Part shown: one piece after another, positions 1-9,143 of the stretch
Layout: each line of letters begins with the position of its first letter
How positions within the stretch are numbered: position 1 is the stretch's first letter
Source of the DNA: Cyclobacteriaceae bacterium YHN15
GTDB taxonomy: Bacteria > Bacteroidota > Bacteroidia > Cytophagales > Cyclobacteriaceae
Reading direction: 5' to 3'
NCBI GenBank assembly: GCA_003797895.1
Contig: RKQB01000001.1
Coordinates: 573,822-637,821, forward strand
DNA: 64,000 bases
Position numbers and translations under genes: made by a program
The notes under the pieces: generated by a model
Databases searched by the model: none
What the model saw: the letters and a program-made list of their open reading frames with translations, nothing else
Told to the model about the DNA's origin: nothing

Positions 1-323
1 AAGAGGTAATTGGTTATCAGACTGCAATTGGGGAGAGTTTAAAAGAAAAATTGTTAAAAAGCAGATGGAAGGTGATGAACAACAGTCCCTTTCCGGTAGT
101 CTGTTTTACAGATGAAAAACACCTAGATGATCCGCAATTCACAAATTCAATAGTAAAAGGTATTCTGGAATCAGGGAAATCATGGCTATCTGTTTATCCT
201 ATCTTTGGAAAACCAACTTTTAGGGCCTGTATTACAAATTATAATACCACGAAAAAAGATATTAATGATTTTGTGGAGGAATTAAATGCCTGGAGGGAAA
301 GATTTGAAAGAATAGAGAAATAG
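1..323 (+). CDS. PLP-dependent decarboxylase, C-terminal end (5' part outside window)
   Basis: The reading frame is open from position 3 to the stop at 321-323, so this is the last ~107 residues of a gene starting upstream. The segment WKVMNNSPFPVVCF followed by SGKSWLSVYPIFGKPTFRACI resembles the C-terminal small domain of group II PLP-dependent decarboxylases (aromatic L-amino-acid decarboxylase family). The catalytic lysine and PLP-binding core are outside the window, so the substrate cannot be judged. It is followed by tRNA-Cys sequences on the opposite strand. Family assignment is from recognition of the tail only. Confidence 0.65.
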   Translation, partial: EVIGYQTAIGESLKEKLLKSRWKVMNNSPFPVVCFTDEKHLDDPQFTNSIVKGILESGKSWLSVYPIFGKPTFRACITNYNTTKKDINDFVEELNAWRERFERIEK

Positions 324-349
324 CACCTTTTTTAAAAGTACTATCATGA

Positions 350-412
350 GGTCGCGAGCGGACCTGCCTGCTGGGCAGTCCAGGCAGGTTCGAACCGCTG
401 TATAAGGTTTTG
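350..412 (-). pseudogene. tRNA-Cys 3'-half remnant with palindromic insertion
   Basis: On the minus strand this matches the 3' part of the intact tRNA-Cys at 455-525, from the anticodon loop to the acceptor 3' strand. The 5' acceptor strand and D arm are absent. The T arm is interrupted by an inverted repeat at 362-389. The copy differs from the parent by one base near the anticodon stem (tata instead of taca). It cannot fold as a tRNA, so it is a relic. Confidence 0.85.
362..389. repeat. 28-nt palindromic element inserted in the tRNA-Cys remnant
   Basis: The arms ACCTGCCTG (362-370) and CAGGCAGGT (381-389) are perfect inverted repeats around a 10-nt loop. Comparison with the intact gene shows the element sits inside what was the T arm, replacing a single base. 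It looks like a small interspersed palindromic repeat. Confidence 0.8.
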
Positions 413-420
413 CTATAAAT

Positions 421-448
421 GAAAAAAGTATCTCCATAGGAGATACTT
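421..448 (-). terminator. Rho-independent terminator of tRNA-Cys
   Basis: AAGTATCTCC (426-435) and GGAGATACTT (439-448) form a 10-bp stem with a 3-nt loop. On the minus strand it is followed by a U-run (A-run at 421-427). It lies just downstream of the tRNA-Cys 3' end, between the intact tRNA and its remnant. Confidence 0.85.
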
Positions 449-454
449 GTATTG

Positions 455-525
455 AGGTCGCGAGCGGATTCGAACCGCTGTACAAGGTTTTGCAGACCTC
501 TGCCTAGCCACTCGGCCACGCGACC
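455..525 (-). tRNA. tRNA-Cys (GCA)
   Basis: The reverse complement folds into a 71-nt cloverleaf. The acceptor stem is GGTCGCG/CGCGACC, the anticodon loop CTGCAAA has anticodon GCA, the T loop is TTCGAAT, and the discriminator is U (position 455), as expected for Cys. CCA is not encoded. A promoter lies upstream at 543-573. Confidence 0.97.
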
Positions 526-542
526 CTTTTAAATTCGGAATG

Positions 543-573
543 CAAATGTAGATATTATCAGGTTTAATACAAA
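543..573 (-). promoter_or_regulatory. Promoter of tRNA-Cys
   Basis: On the minus strand TTTG (570-573) and TACATTTG (543-550) are separated by 19 nt, an exact match to the Bacteroidota housekeeping consensus. The -7 box continues as TACATTTGCA, the same extended form seen before actA and tRNA-Val. The rest of the 526-897 gap is AT-rich and shows no gene. Confidence 0.85.
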
Positions 574-801
574 AGTTACTACAAGATTTCTATGATTTTC
601 ATTAACCTTATTTATGAAAATCATGAATATTTTTTTTTCTATTGTTGGCTTGATTTAATGAGCTTGCCCCCTTTAACAGAGAAAGGCCAAATATTGTTTT
701 ATTTATAATGATTCTAAATTGAAAACAGTACTGATTGATGAGTTGTAAAAAACTGTAAAACAGTAACTTACAATATTTAAACAGTATTAAAGAACTTGAT
801 T

Positions 802-820
802 ACTTGAAATTCCTTCAAGT
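802..820. promoter_or_regulatory. Inverted repeat abutting the act operon -33 box
   Basis: ACTTGAA (802-808) and TTCAAGT (814-820) form a perfect 7-bp inverted repeat with a 5-nt spacer. Its last base is the first base of the -33 box. The position fits a regulator site, but no regulator is assigned. Confidence 0.4.
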
Positions 821-850
821 TTGAAAAATAGAATTGGGATAGTACATTTG
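820..850 (+). promoter_or_regulatory. Promoter of the act-cox operon
   Basis: TTTG (820-823), a 19-nt spacer and TACATTTG (843-850) match the Bacteroidota sigma consensus exactly. Transcription would begin near 857, about 40 nt before the actA ATG. Confidence 0.85.
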
Positions 851-897
851 CAGTGTTTATTAAAAACTTGCACCAAACTGTTTAATAAGTAATAAAT

Positions 898-2157
898 ATG
901 TCGATCAAGCGCTCATTAACAAGTGTCCCTTTGAGGTTAAGTACCCTTGCGGTGCTGTTCTTCCTTATGTTGGGGACACAGGTCTTTGCGGTTAATCCCG
1001 AAGTATCTGACAGCGAAGAAGCAATTTCGGCTGGTAAGTCGATTTTCAACGCCAATTGCCGAACCTGTCACCGACTTGACCAGAAAAATGTAGGTCCTGC
1101 CCTAAGGGGAGTTACTGACCGTCATTCTCTTGACTGGAACAAAAGATTCATCCGTAACTCACAACTTCTTATTGCATCAGGAGATCCTGAAGCAGTAGCG
1201 ATTTACAATGAATTCAACCAATTGGTAATGCCAAACCATGAGTTTCTTTCAGATGATGATCTGATGAACTTATTGGCATATATCGAATATGGTGATAAAG
1301 TAGATCCAGCTGCTCAGGCAGCTGCAGGAGAAGGGGCCCAGGTAGCAGGAGGAGGTACCGGTATTCCGAGTGAATACCTGACAATTATACTTGGAGTATT
1401 GGTTGTTGTTCTTTTGCTGATATTGATTGTATTGGGATTGATTATTTCAATTCTTACTAAATACCTGAGCAACCAAAAATTGGATGAAGAGGATAAAGAG
1501 TTCCTTGATCAGAAGTTTGACTTTAAAAAACTGATCCGCTCAGATGCATTTGTGATCATCATTACTGCTTTAGTAATGGCTCTGGTTGTCAAAACTGCAC
1601 TTGATGAGCTTTACACTATAGGTGTACAGCAGGGTTATGCACCTAGTCAACCCATTGCTTTTTCCCATCAACTCCATGCAGGTCAATATGAAGTACCATG
1701 TCAATACTGCCATACTGGGGTTGAGATTGGGAAATCAGCAAATATCCCCTCTGCCAATATTTGTATGAACTGCCATACCCATATTCAAAATGTCGGTGGT
1801 AAAGAAGGTATATCTCCTGAAATTGCAAAGATCTATGATGCCTATGACAATAATAAGCCAATTGAATGGGTTAGGATTCACAATTTGCCCGATCTTTCTT
1901 ATTTCAACCATGCCCAGCATGTTGCAGTCGGAGGTGTGGAATGTCAGACCTGTCATGGTCCTATTGAGGAAATGGAAGTGGTTTATCAGCATAGTGCCTT
2001 GACCATGGGATGGTGTATTGATTGTCACCGACAGACCAATATCCGTGCAAATGGAAATGAATATTACGATAAACTAGTGCAATTACACAGCAATTCAAAA
2101 GATGCTTTGAAAGTCAAAGACATCGGCGGTTTGGAATGTGCTAAATGCCACTATTAA
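898..2157 (+). CDS. actA: Alternative complex III subunit ActA, multiheme cytochrome c
   Basis: This is the multiheme cytochrome c of alternative complex III, the quinol:cytochrome c/oxidase oxidoreductase that replaces bc1 in many Bacteroidota. Six CXXCH motifs are visible, at residues 54-58, 268-272, 289-293, 349-353, 373-377 and 414-418. The first lies in an N-terminal class I cytochrome c-like domain (about 45-135) after a signal/anchor segment (10-32). The other five form the ActA pentaheme module. Hydrophobic helices at about 160-188 and 217-236 separate the two parts. The ATG at 898 starts directly before the signal segment. It is first in the act-cox operon, 38 nt before actB. Confidence 0.93.
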   Translation: MSIKRSLTSVPLRLSTLAVLFFLMLGTQVFAVNPEVSDSEEAISAGKSIFNANCRTCHRLDQKNVGPALRGVTDRHSLDWNKRFIRNSQLLIASGDPEAVAIYNEFNQLVMPNHEFLSDDDLMNLLAYIEYGDKVDPAAQAAAGEGAQVAGGGTGIPSEYLTIILGVLVVVLLLILIVLGLIISILTKYLSNQKLDEEDKEFLDQKFDFKKLIRSDAFVIIITALVMALVVKTALDELYTIGVQQGYAPSQPIAFSHQLHAGQYEVPCQYCHTGVEIGKSANIPSANICMNCHTHIQNVGGKEGISPEIAKIYDAYDNNKPIEWVRIHNLPDLSYFNHAQHVAVGGVECQTCHGPIEEMEVVYQHSALTMGWCIDCHRQTNIRANGNEYYDKLVQLHSNSKDALKVKDIGGLECAKCHY

Positions 2158-2195
2158 TTTAAATCAATTCAGAACTTACTTTTCTTGAATATACA

Positions 2196-5100
2196 ATGAA
2201 AGAAAATAAAAAGACCTATTGGAAAGGGTTAGAAGAACTGACAAACGATGAAACGTTTGTTAAAAATGCTGAAAGAGAATTCCCTGAAGGTCCATCTAAT
2301 CTTGATGGTTCTAATAGAAGGGACTTTCTTAAATTAATGGGCTTTAGCTTGGCAGCTGCTTCTTTGGCTGCCTGTGAGGCACCTGTTAGAAAAGCCATTC
2401 CATATGTGAACAAGCCTGTTGACATTAACCCATCAATTCCCAATTATTATGCTTCAACTTATGCTTCCGGAGGGGATTATGCGTCTATCGTAGTAAAAAC
2501 CAGAGAAGGAAGACCAATTAAGATTGATGGCAATAAGCTTTCTCCTATTTCCAAAGGTGGAACAAATGCCATTGTTGAGGCTTCAGTACTTTCCTTATAC
2601 GACAAACAAAGATTATCAGGACCTTATATCAACGGGGAGAAGTCGGATTGGGCTACAATCGATGCAGAAGTTAAGTCTAAATTATCTACTGCCGGAACAG
2701 TACGAATTGTTGCAAATACAGTACTTTCACCTTCTACCCAGTTGTCAATAAACCAATTGGCTGAGACGATAGGCGCTGAAATTGTGACTTATGACCCCAT
2801 TTCAAATTATGGGATTTCAAGTGCAGCTAAAACCAGTTATGGCGTTGAAGGAATTCCAACTTACCACTTTGACAAGGCCAATGTGATTGTAAGTTTTGGC
2901 GCCGACTTCCTTGGAACTTGGATATCTCCCATCGAGTTTGCCAAGCAATATGCAAATGGGAGGAAAATAAGCAAGGAAAAGCCTCAAATGTCCCGCCATT
3001 TCCAATTTGAATCAAATCTTTCTTTGACAGGTGCAAATGCAGACTACAGAACACCAATCAAACCTTCTCAAAGTGGATTGGCTGTTTTGGCCTTATATAA
3101 CGCAATTGCAAAACAATCCGGTGCATCTACCGTAGCGGGAGGAGCAGTTGAAGTTGGACATCTTGACAAAGCAGCAAAAGAACTTTGGGCTAACAGAGGG
3201 AAATCAATTGTTGTCTCAGGATCCAATGACCCTAATGTTCAGATTGTAATCAATGCAATCAATGATTTGTTGGAAAACAATGGAATTACTGTAGATTTTT
3301 CAAAACCTTCTTATTTCAGAAAAGGCGATGATGCCAAAATGAGCCAATTTGTATCTGACCTCGCTGCAGGTAGAGTTGGTGGAGTGGTTTTCTACAACTG
3401 TAATCCGGTTTATGATTTCGCAAGAGGTGCAGAGATTGCTGAAGGAATCGCAAAGGCAAAAGTTTCTGTCGCCACTAATGGCACCATGGATGAAACTGCA
3501 TCATTAGTACAGTATTTAGCTCCGGATCACCATTATCTGGAATCATGGAATGACTTCAATCCAAGAAAAGGAGAATATAGTCTTTCCCAACCCACAATTT
3601 CTCCGCTTTTTGATACCAGACAAGCTCAGGAGTCATTTTTGATTTGGGCAGGAAACAATACGAATTACTATGATTTCTTACAGGAAAATTGGAGCTCCTC
3701 CCTATTTGGAACCCAATCTGAAATCAGTAATTTCCAGGAATTCTGGGATAGAAGTCTATTTAATGGTGTTTATTCTCTGAGTGCTGAATCTTCAGCAGTT
3801 CAAAGTTTAACAGATATCAGTGTAGCTGCCTCCTCAATTTCAAAAACTTATAAAGCAGATAATGGTGGAGTTGAATTAGCTGTGTATTCCAAGGTGGGAA
3901 TTGGTAGTGGCGCATTTTCCAATAACCCTTGGTTACAGGAAATGTCAGACCCTATTTCTAAGGCTACATGGGATAATTATTTGACAGTTTCCCAAAAATG
4001 GGCAAATGAAAATGGATTGAAAATGGCTGAAGGAGCCACCAGGAAGGCAAATATAACTATAGGAGGTAAATCTTTGTCGGTTCCTGTATTGGTTCAGCCA
4101 GGACAGGCTGATGGTACTGTTGGTTTAGCTTTAGGTTATGGTCGAAGCAAGGCAGGACGAGTGGCTGATGGAGTAGGTGTGAATGCCTTTGAATTACTGG
4201 ACGCTTCTAAAGGCTTTGTAAATTATGATATTACTGAAGGTGTTAGTATTGAACTTACATCTGAATCCTATAAAATAGCACAAACACAAACCCATCAGAC
4301 TTATATGGGAAGGGAGTTTGTGATCCAGGAGGCAACACTTGGAGAATACAAAGAGAATGCATCCGCAGGAAGGTACTTTCCAAAAGTTTACAAAGAAGGT
4401 GAGTTTTTAAAACCTTCAAAAATATCCTTGTGGAAGGGCCATCAATATAGCCAGCATCATTGGGGTCTTGCTATTGATATGAATTCTTGTATTGGTTGTG
4501 GGGCGTGTACCATTGCATGCCAGGTTGAGAATAACGTTTCTGTGGTTGGTAAGCAGGAAGTGTTGAACAGAAGGGAAATGGCTTGGATCAGAATTGACCG
4601 TTATTACAGTTCACCTGAAGGAGCAAGTACCAATGAAGAACTTGAATTGGCAGCAGACAATCCTGAAGTCACATTCCAGCCAATGATGTGTCAGCATTGT
4701 AATAATGCTCCTTGTGAGACTGTTTGCCCTGTTGCTGCGACTACACATTCTTCTGAAGGTCTTAACCAAATGACCTATAATAGATGTATAGGTACAAGAT
4801 ATTGTGCCAACAACTGTCCTTATAAAGTGAGAAGATTCAATTGGTTCAAGTACCATGATAATAAGGATTTTGCCACAGTTAATGTTGCACAAAATGATGA
4901 TTTGGGCAAAATGGTTCTGAATCCTGACGTCACAGTAAGGGCAAGGGGTGTAATTGAAAAATGCTCTATGTGTGTTCAGAGAATCCAGGCTGGTAAATTG
5001 ACAGCTAAGAGAGAAGCAAGAAAAGTACAGGATGGAGACATCAATACCGCTTGTGCCTCGGCATGTCCTACCAATGCGATTGTATTTGGAGACATGAATG

Positions 5101-5267
5101 ATCCAGAAAGCAATATCACCAAAATGCTTAAAATCCAGGAAGACACTACTTCTGCATTGAAAGAAGTGAATGAGGAGAGAGCATACCATGTATTGGAAGA
5201 GATCAACGTTAGTCCGAACGTTTGGTATTTCACCAAAATCAGAAATAAGGATAAATCAGAAGCGTAA
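2196..5267 (+). CDS. actB: Alternative complex III subunit ActB, iron-sulfur protein
   Basis: The 1023-residue protein is the large periplasmic iron-sulfur subunit. A twin-arginine motif (RRDFLK, 41-46) precedes a hydrophobic stretch ending in a lipobox-like LAAC with Cys60, suggesting Tat export and lipidation. The central part (about 70-730) resembles a molybdopterin oxidoreductase fold that in ACIII carries no cofactor. The C-terminal ferredoxin-like domain has cysteines 765/768/771/775, 832/835/840/844, 864/870/874 and 923/926/953/957. The third set has Thr at 867 where a fourth Cys would be, which fits the known three [4Fe-4S] plus one [3Fe-4S] arrangement. It is followed by actC after 18 nt. 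Confidence 0.94.
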   Translation: MKENKKTYWKGLEELTNDETFVKNAEREFPEGPSNLDGSNRRDFLKLMGFSLAAASLAACEAPVRKAIPYVNKPVDINPSIPNYYASTYASGGDYASIVVKTREGRPIKIDGNKLSPISKGGTNAIVEASVLSLYDKQRLSGPYINGEKSDWATIDAEVKSKLSTAGTVRIVANTVLSPSTQLSINQLAETIGAEIVTYDPISNYGISSAAKTSYGVEGIPTYHFDKANVIVSFGADFLGTWISPIEFAKQYANGRKISKEKPQMSRHFQFESNLSLTGANADYRTPIKPSQSGLAVLALYNAIAKQSGASTVAGGAVEVGHLDKAAKELWANRGKSIVVSGSNDPNVQIVINAINDLLENNGITVDFSKPSYFRKGDDAKMSQFVSDLAAGRVGGVVFYNCNPVYDFARGAEIAEGIAKAKVSVATNGTMDETASLVQYLAPDHHYLESWNDFNPRKGEYSLSQPTISPLFDTRQAQESFLIWAGNNTNYYDFLQENWSSSLFGTQSEISNFQEFWDRSLFNGVYSLSAESSAVQSLTDISVAASSISKTYKADNGGVELAVYSKVGIGSGAFSNNPWLQEMSDPISKATWDNYLTVSQKWANENGLKMAEGATRKANITIGGKSLSVPVLVQPGQADGTVGLALGYGRSKAGRVADGVGVNAFELLDASKGFVNYDITEGVSIELTSESYKIAQTQTHQTYMGREFVIQEATLGEYKENASAGRYFPKVYKEGEFLKPSKISLWKGHQYSQHHWGLAIDMNSCIGCGACTIACQVENNVSVVGKQEVLNRREMAWIRIDRYYSSPEGASTNEELELAADNPEVTFQPMMCQHCNNAPCETVCPVAATTHSSEGLNQMTYNRCIGTRYCANNCPYKVRRFNWFKYHDNKDFATVNVAQNDDLGKMVLNPDVTVRARGVIEKCSMCVQRIQAGKLTAKREARKVQDGDINTACASACPTNAIVFGDMNDPESNITKMLKIQEDTTSALKEVNEERAYHVLEEINVSPNVWYFTKIRNKDKSEA

Positions 5268-5285
5268 TTAATAATTTTATAAGAT

Positions 5286-6650
5286 ATGCAGGTTACTTCA
5301 TCCGTACGCGAGCCGCTAATTACTGGCGGTAAAACCTTAAAAGACGTCACCCATGATATCTCCAGACAGGTAGAAGGCAAACCAAGTATAGGTTGGCTTC
5401 TAGGTCTGTTGGTCGCAGTCGGTGCATTGGGCTTAGGTTTCATTGCATTATGGTTAACTCTTTGGGAAGGTATCGGGATGTGGGGGCTCAACAAAACAGT
5501 TGGTTGGGCATGGGACATCACCAACTTCGTGTGGTGGGTCGGTATCGGTCACGCAGGTACTTTGATTTCGGCAGTACTTTTACTGTTCAGACAAAAATGG
5601 AGAATGGCCATTAACAGGGCCGCTGAAGCCATGACCATTTTTGCAGTTATTTGTGCTGCAATGTTTCCAATTATCCACATGGGCCGCCCTTGGTTAGGAG
5701 CTTATTGGGCCTTGCCATTACCCAATACCTTTGGTTCATTATGGGTAAACTTTAATTCACCGCTTTTATGGGACGTTTTTGCAATTTCAACTTATTTCTC
5801 AGTATCCTTAGTGTTTTGGTACATCGGGTTGATTCCTGATTTTGCCACAATCAGGGACAGGGCTACCGGTATTAGAAAGGCTGTATACGGGGCATTGGCA
5901 TTTGGATGGGACGGTGCTGCAAAAACTTGGAGCAGGTATGAATCTGTTGCTTTGATTTTGGCAGGCTTAGCCACTCCATTGGTTCTATCAGTTCACACTA
6001 TTGTATCTTTTGACTTTGCAACTTCAGTTATACCGGGATGGCATACCACTATCTTCCCTCCATACTTTGTGGCAGGAGCGATTTTCTCTGGTTTTGCCAT
6101 GGTTTTGACCTTGATGATTGTAACAAGAAAGTTGTTCAAATTAGAGGACTATATTACAATCGGCCATATTGAATTGATGAACATTGTAATCATCATTACG
6201 GGTTCAATTGTTGGTATTGCCTATATCACAGAGTTTTTCATTGCTTGGTATTCCGGTGTGGCAGCAGAACAATATGCCTTTATGAACAGGATGTTCGGTC
6301 CTTATTGGTGGGCATACTGGTCAATGATGACATGTAATGTGATTTCTCCTCAATTGTTCTGGTTCAAGAAAATCAGAACATCCATTGTCCTGACTTTTAT
6401 TTTGTCTTTAGTGGTGAACATAGGAATGTGGTTTGAAAGATTTGTAATCATTGTTACTTCACTTCATAGAGACTTCCTTCCGTCTTCCTGGGCCATGTTT
6501 TATCCAACAATATATGATGTGGGTGTTTACTTGTTCACTTTCGGATTATTCTTCACCTGTTTCTTGTTGTTTGCTAAATTCTTCCCGGTAATTAACATGG
6601 CTGAGGTTAAATCAATTATTAAATCTTCATCTGAAAAAGTAAATAAATAA
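5286..6650 (+). CDS. actC: Alternative complex III subunit ActC, NrfD-like membrane protein
   Basis: This 454-residue integral membrane protein of the NrfD/PsrC family has about ten hydrophobic helices. It is one of two homologous membrane subunits (with ActF) of alternative complex III and is thought to carry the quinol site near the ActB iron-sulfur chain. Conserved-looking segments include [19 protein letters not shown] and [11 protein letters not shown]. The ATG at 5286 lies 18 nt after actB, and actD follows after 4 nt, so translation is probably coupled. Confidence 0.93.
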   Translation: MQVTSSVREPLITGGKTLKDVTHDISRQVEGKPSIGWLLGLLVAVGALGLGFIALWLTLWEGIGMWGLNKTVGWAWDITNFVWWVGIGHAGTLISAVLLLFRQKWRMAINRAAEAMTIFAVICAAMFPIIHMGRPWLGAYWALPLPNTFGSLWVNFNSPLLWDVFAISTYFSVSLVFWYIGLIPDFATIRDRATGIRKAVYGALAFGWDGAAKTWSRYESVALILAGLATPLVLSVHTIVSFDFATSVIPGWHTTIFPPYFVAGAIFSGFAMVLTLMIVTRKLFKLEDYITIGHIELMNIVIIITGSIVGIAYITEFFIAWYSGVAAEQYAFMNRMFGPYWWAYWSMMTCNVISPQLFWFKKIRTSIVLTFILSLVVNIGMWFERFVIIVTSLHRDFLPSSWAMFYPTIYDVGVYLFTFGLFFTCFLLFAKFFPVINMAEVKSIIKSSSEKVNK

Positions 6651-6654
6651 GAGC

Positions 6655-7185
6655 ATGGAAAGAGATAAGAATTTTATCCTCGGTGTTTATGACGATGAGG
6701 ATGTATTATTGGAGGCAATAACTAAAGTGAGAACAAGCGGGGTGAAAATCCATGAGGTTTATTCTCCTTTTCCTGTTCACGGTATAGATGATGTCTTGGG
6801 ATATAAGAGAAGCAGGTTACCTATAGCAGCTTTCCTTTTCGGAATGCTTGGAACAATTTTGGCCCTGATCATGCAGTTTTATATGATGAAAATTGATTGG
6901 CCTATGATTATAGGTGGAAAAGATTATGCTGCATTTCCAGCATTTATTCCGGTAACATTTGAATTGACAGTACTCTTGGCAGCCTTTGGTATGGTCGGGG
7001 TATTTATGATATCAAGTAATTTGAAGCCTTGGGGCCAACCTAGAATTTTCGATATTAGAATTACTGATGACAAGCATGTTTTGGCAGTTGATCTGGCAAC
7101 AAATGCTTCAATTGGTGAAAAAAATATAGCTGATTTGTTGAAAGATTCCGGCGCTACAGAGGTTAATAAAAAAAGTTTTGAATAG
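6655..7185 (+). CDS. actD: Alternative complex III subunit ActD (DUF3341)
   Basis: This 176-residue protein belongs to the DUF3341/ActD family. It has a soluble N-terminal part (1-50, with VYSPFPVHGIDDVLGYKRSRLP), two transmembrane helices (about 55-78 and 97-120) and a soluble tail. In solved ACIII structures ActD anchors next to ActC without cofactors. The position between actC and actE is the standard gene order. Confidence 0.92.
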   Translation: MERDKNFILGVYDDEDVLLEAITKVRTSGVKIHEVYSPFPVHGIDDVLGYKRSRLPIAAFLFGMLGTILALIMQFYMMKIDWPMIIGGKDYAAFPAFIPVTFELTVLLAAFGMVGVFMISSNLKPWGQPRIFDIRITDDKHVLAVDLATNASIGEKNIADLLKDSGATEVNKKSFE

Positions 7186-7197
7186 CTAATAGAAGTC

Positions 7198-7824
7198 ATG
7201 AAAATAAAACATTCTATATACGCAATGCTACTTGCAGGGATTGCCTTCGGCTTTGCTTCTTGTGGTGCTTCAGAAGATAATCCAGGGTATGAATATTCGC
7301 CCCAAATGTATAATTCCGTAGCTTATGAACCGCTAACTCAAATTGTGAACGAGGATGAAGGATCTTGGTTGTCATCTCGGGAAGATGGAAAAGGCGAGTT
7401 TTTTAACAGTAATGTTAATAATCCCTACAGAATGAATATGAGAGAGCCTGTTCCAAACACAGTACCAAGAACCAAAGATGGTTCATTGCCTTACAGATTA
7501 AAAGCTTTTGAATTGGAGGAGGCAGCAAAAATGCAAAGTCCAATAGAATTGAATGATCAGGTTTTGGCTGAGGGCAAAGTATTATACTCACAGTATTGTA
7601 CAGCATGTCACGGTGCAGGTGGAGAAGGAGACGGAAAGGCCGGAGAAGTCATCGGAGGTGTTGCCAACCTAAAAGGTGGGGCTTATATTAACCTTCCTGA
7701 AGGACATATTTTCCATGTCATCATGAAAGGTAAAGGAAGGATGGGAGCCCATGGATCTCAGATTCCGCAGGACAGAATTTGGAAAATTGTTCACTATGTT
7801 AAACAAGAAATTCAGAAACAATAA
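7198..7824 (+). CDS. actE: Alternative complex III subunit ActE, monoheme cytochrome c lipoprotein
   Basis: The 208-residue protein starts with a lipoprotein signal (residues 1-22, FASC with Cys22). It contains one CTACH heme motif (134-138) followed by GAGGEGDG and a downstream MGAHG candidate Met ligand. In ACIII it is the membrane-tethered monoheme cytochrome that probably passes electrons on toward the oxidase. The gene starts 12 nt after actD and ends 2 nt before actF. Confidence 0.92.
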   Translation: MKIKHSIYAMLLAGIAFGFASCGASEDNPGYEYSPQMYNSVAYEPLTQIVNEDEGSWLSSREDGKGEFFNSNVNNPYRMNMREPVPNTVPRTKDGSLPYRLKAFELEEAAKMQSPIELNDQVLAEGKVLYSQYCTACHGAGGEGDGKAGEVIGGVANLKGGAYINLPEGHIFHVIMKGKGRMGAHGSQIPQDRIWKIVHYVKQEIQKQ

Positions 7825-7826
7825 TC

Positions 7827-9119
7827 ATGGCGCACGGTACTACAAACTTTAACTTGGATCAAAAATTTGATTTTACAGCTGCGCTGAAAAAATCAATTAT
7901 TACTGTATTGGTGATCGGTGCAGTTATCCTTGCCATTGGTATTATTACTAACATGATGGGCGGAGGCCACGATCATGCTGAAGAAGCCGGTGGACATGCT
8001 TACCATTGGTATCAAAGACTATTTGCTAACCTTTGGATCAACAATGTGTATTTCACAGGAATTGCCATTATCGGAGTGTTTTTCTTTGCTTTACAATATG
8101 CGGCTCAGGCTGGATGGTCCACAGGTATTTTGAGAATACCTTTATCATTTGGTAATTGGCTACCTATTGCTGCCGTTTTGATGATTGCGACTTTCTTTTT
8201 AGTGAGTCACGATATTTTCCACTGGACCCATAGTTATCTTTTTGATAAAGATAGCCCACAATACGATAAACTAATTGATGGTAAAGGTGCATTCTTCTTT
8301 TGGCCTCTAGCTAAAGGATCTTTCCCGATATTCTTTATCGCCAGAATGGTAATTTTCTTTGGATTTTGGGTTTTCTTTTTCAATAAATTGAAAAGTCTGG
8401 CATTTGATGAAGACTTGAATGGTGGAACTCAATACTGGAAAAAAATGAGAACATGGTCCGCATTGTTTATCATTTTCTTTGCAGTTTCCTCTTCAATTTC
8501 TGCTTGGGATTGGGTGATGTCAATTGACACGCACTGGTTCTCTACCATGTTTGGTTGGTATGTTTTTGCTTCTTGGTTTGTGGCAGGTCTTTCAGCGATC
8601 ACGCTTGTGGTAGTATTTCTTAGAGAAAAAGGATACTTGGAAATGGTGAATGAAAACCATGTTCATGATCTTGGAAAGTTCGTCTTTGCCTTCTCTATTT
8701 TCTGGACCTACATTTGGTTTTCTCAGTTTTTATTGATCTATTATGCCAACATTCCAGAGGAGACTGTATACTTTGTAGAAAGGATGCAAAGTGATGTGTA
8801 TAGCCCGTTCGTTTTTGTAAATCTAGTTTTAAACTTCTTCCTTCCTTTCTTTGTTTTAATGACTAGAGATGCAAAAAGACATGCTATCTTCCTTAAAGTT
8901 GTTTGTTCATTGATTATATTAGGTCATTGGTTTGACTTCTTCTTGATGGTTCAACCAGGAACATTGGGGCACAACGGTGGTTTCGGTTTGATGGAAGTAG
9001 GTATGCTTTTGGTTTATGGTTCTTCGTTTGCCTTTGTCGTATTGAGTGCTTTAGCCAAAAAACCTTTGATTGCAAAAAATCATCCATTACTTGAAGAAAG
9101 TTATCATCATCATATTTAA
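7827..9119 (+). CDS. actF: Alternative complex III subunit ActF, NrfD-like membrane protein
   Basis: This 430-residue protein has about ten hydrophobic helices and is the second NrfD/PsrC-like subunit of ACIII, homologous to ActC. The N-terminal soluble stretch holds GGGHDHAEEAGGHAYHW, a short His-rich segment. It ends SYHHHI. The start codon is 2 nt after the actE stop, so translation is probably coupled. The cytochrome oxidase genes follow after 24 nt, consistent with the ACIII-oxidase supercomplex described in Flavobacterium johnsoniae. Confidence 0.92.
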   Translation: MAHGTTNFNLDQKFDFTAALKKSIITVLVIGAVILAIGIITNMMGGGHDHAEEAGGHAYHWYQRLFANLWINNVYFTGIAIIGVFFFALQYAAQAGWSTGILRIPLSFGNWLPIAAVLMIATFFLVSHDIFHWTHSYLFDKDSPQYDKLIDGKGAFFFWPLAKGSFPIFFIARMVIFFGFWVFFFNKLKSLAFDEDLNGGTQYWKKMRTWSALFIIFFAVSSSISAWDWVMSIDTHWFSTMFGWYVFASWFVAGLSAITLVVVFLREKGYLEMVNENHVHDLGKFVFAFSIFWTYIWFSQFLLIYYANIPEETVYFVERMQSDVYSPFVFVNLVLNFFLPFFVLMTRDAKRHAIFLKVVCSLIILGHWFDFFLMVQPGTLGHNGGFGLMEVGMLLVYGSSFAFVVLSALAKKPLIAKNHPLLEESYHHHI

Positions 9120-9143
9120 TTATTATCCGAAAAAGTAAAAATT

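Noticed and set aside
262..519. Minus-strand frames across tRNA-Cys
   Set aside because: They read through the tRNA and its remnant; the typical tRNA-derived peptide pattern marks them as non-coding.
4611..5524. Long minus-strand frames opposite actB
   Set aside because: They are antisense shadows of a clearly conserved gene.
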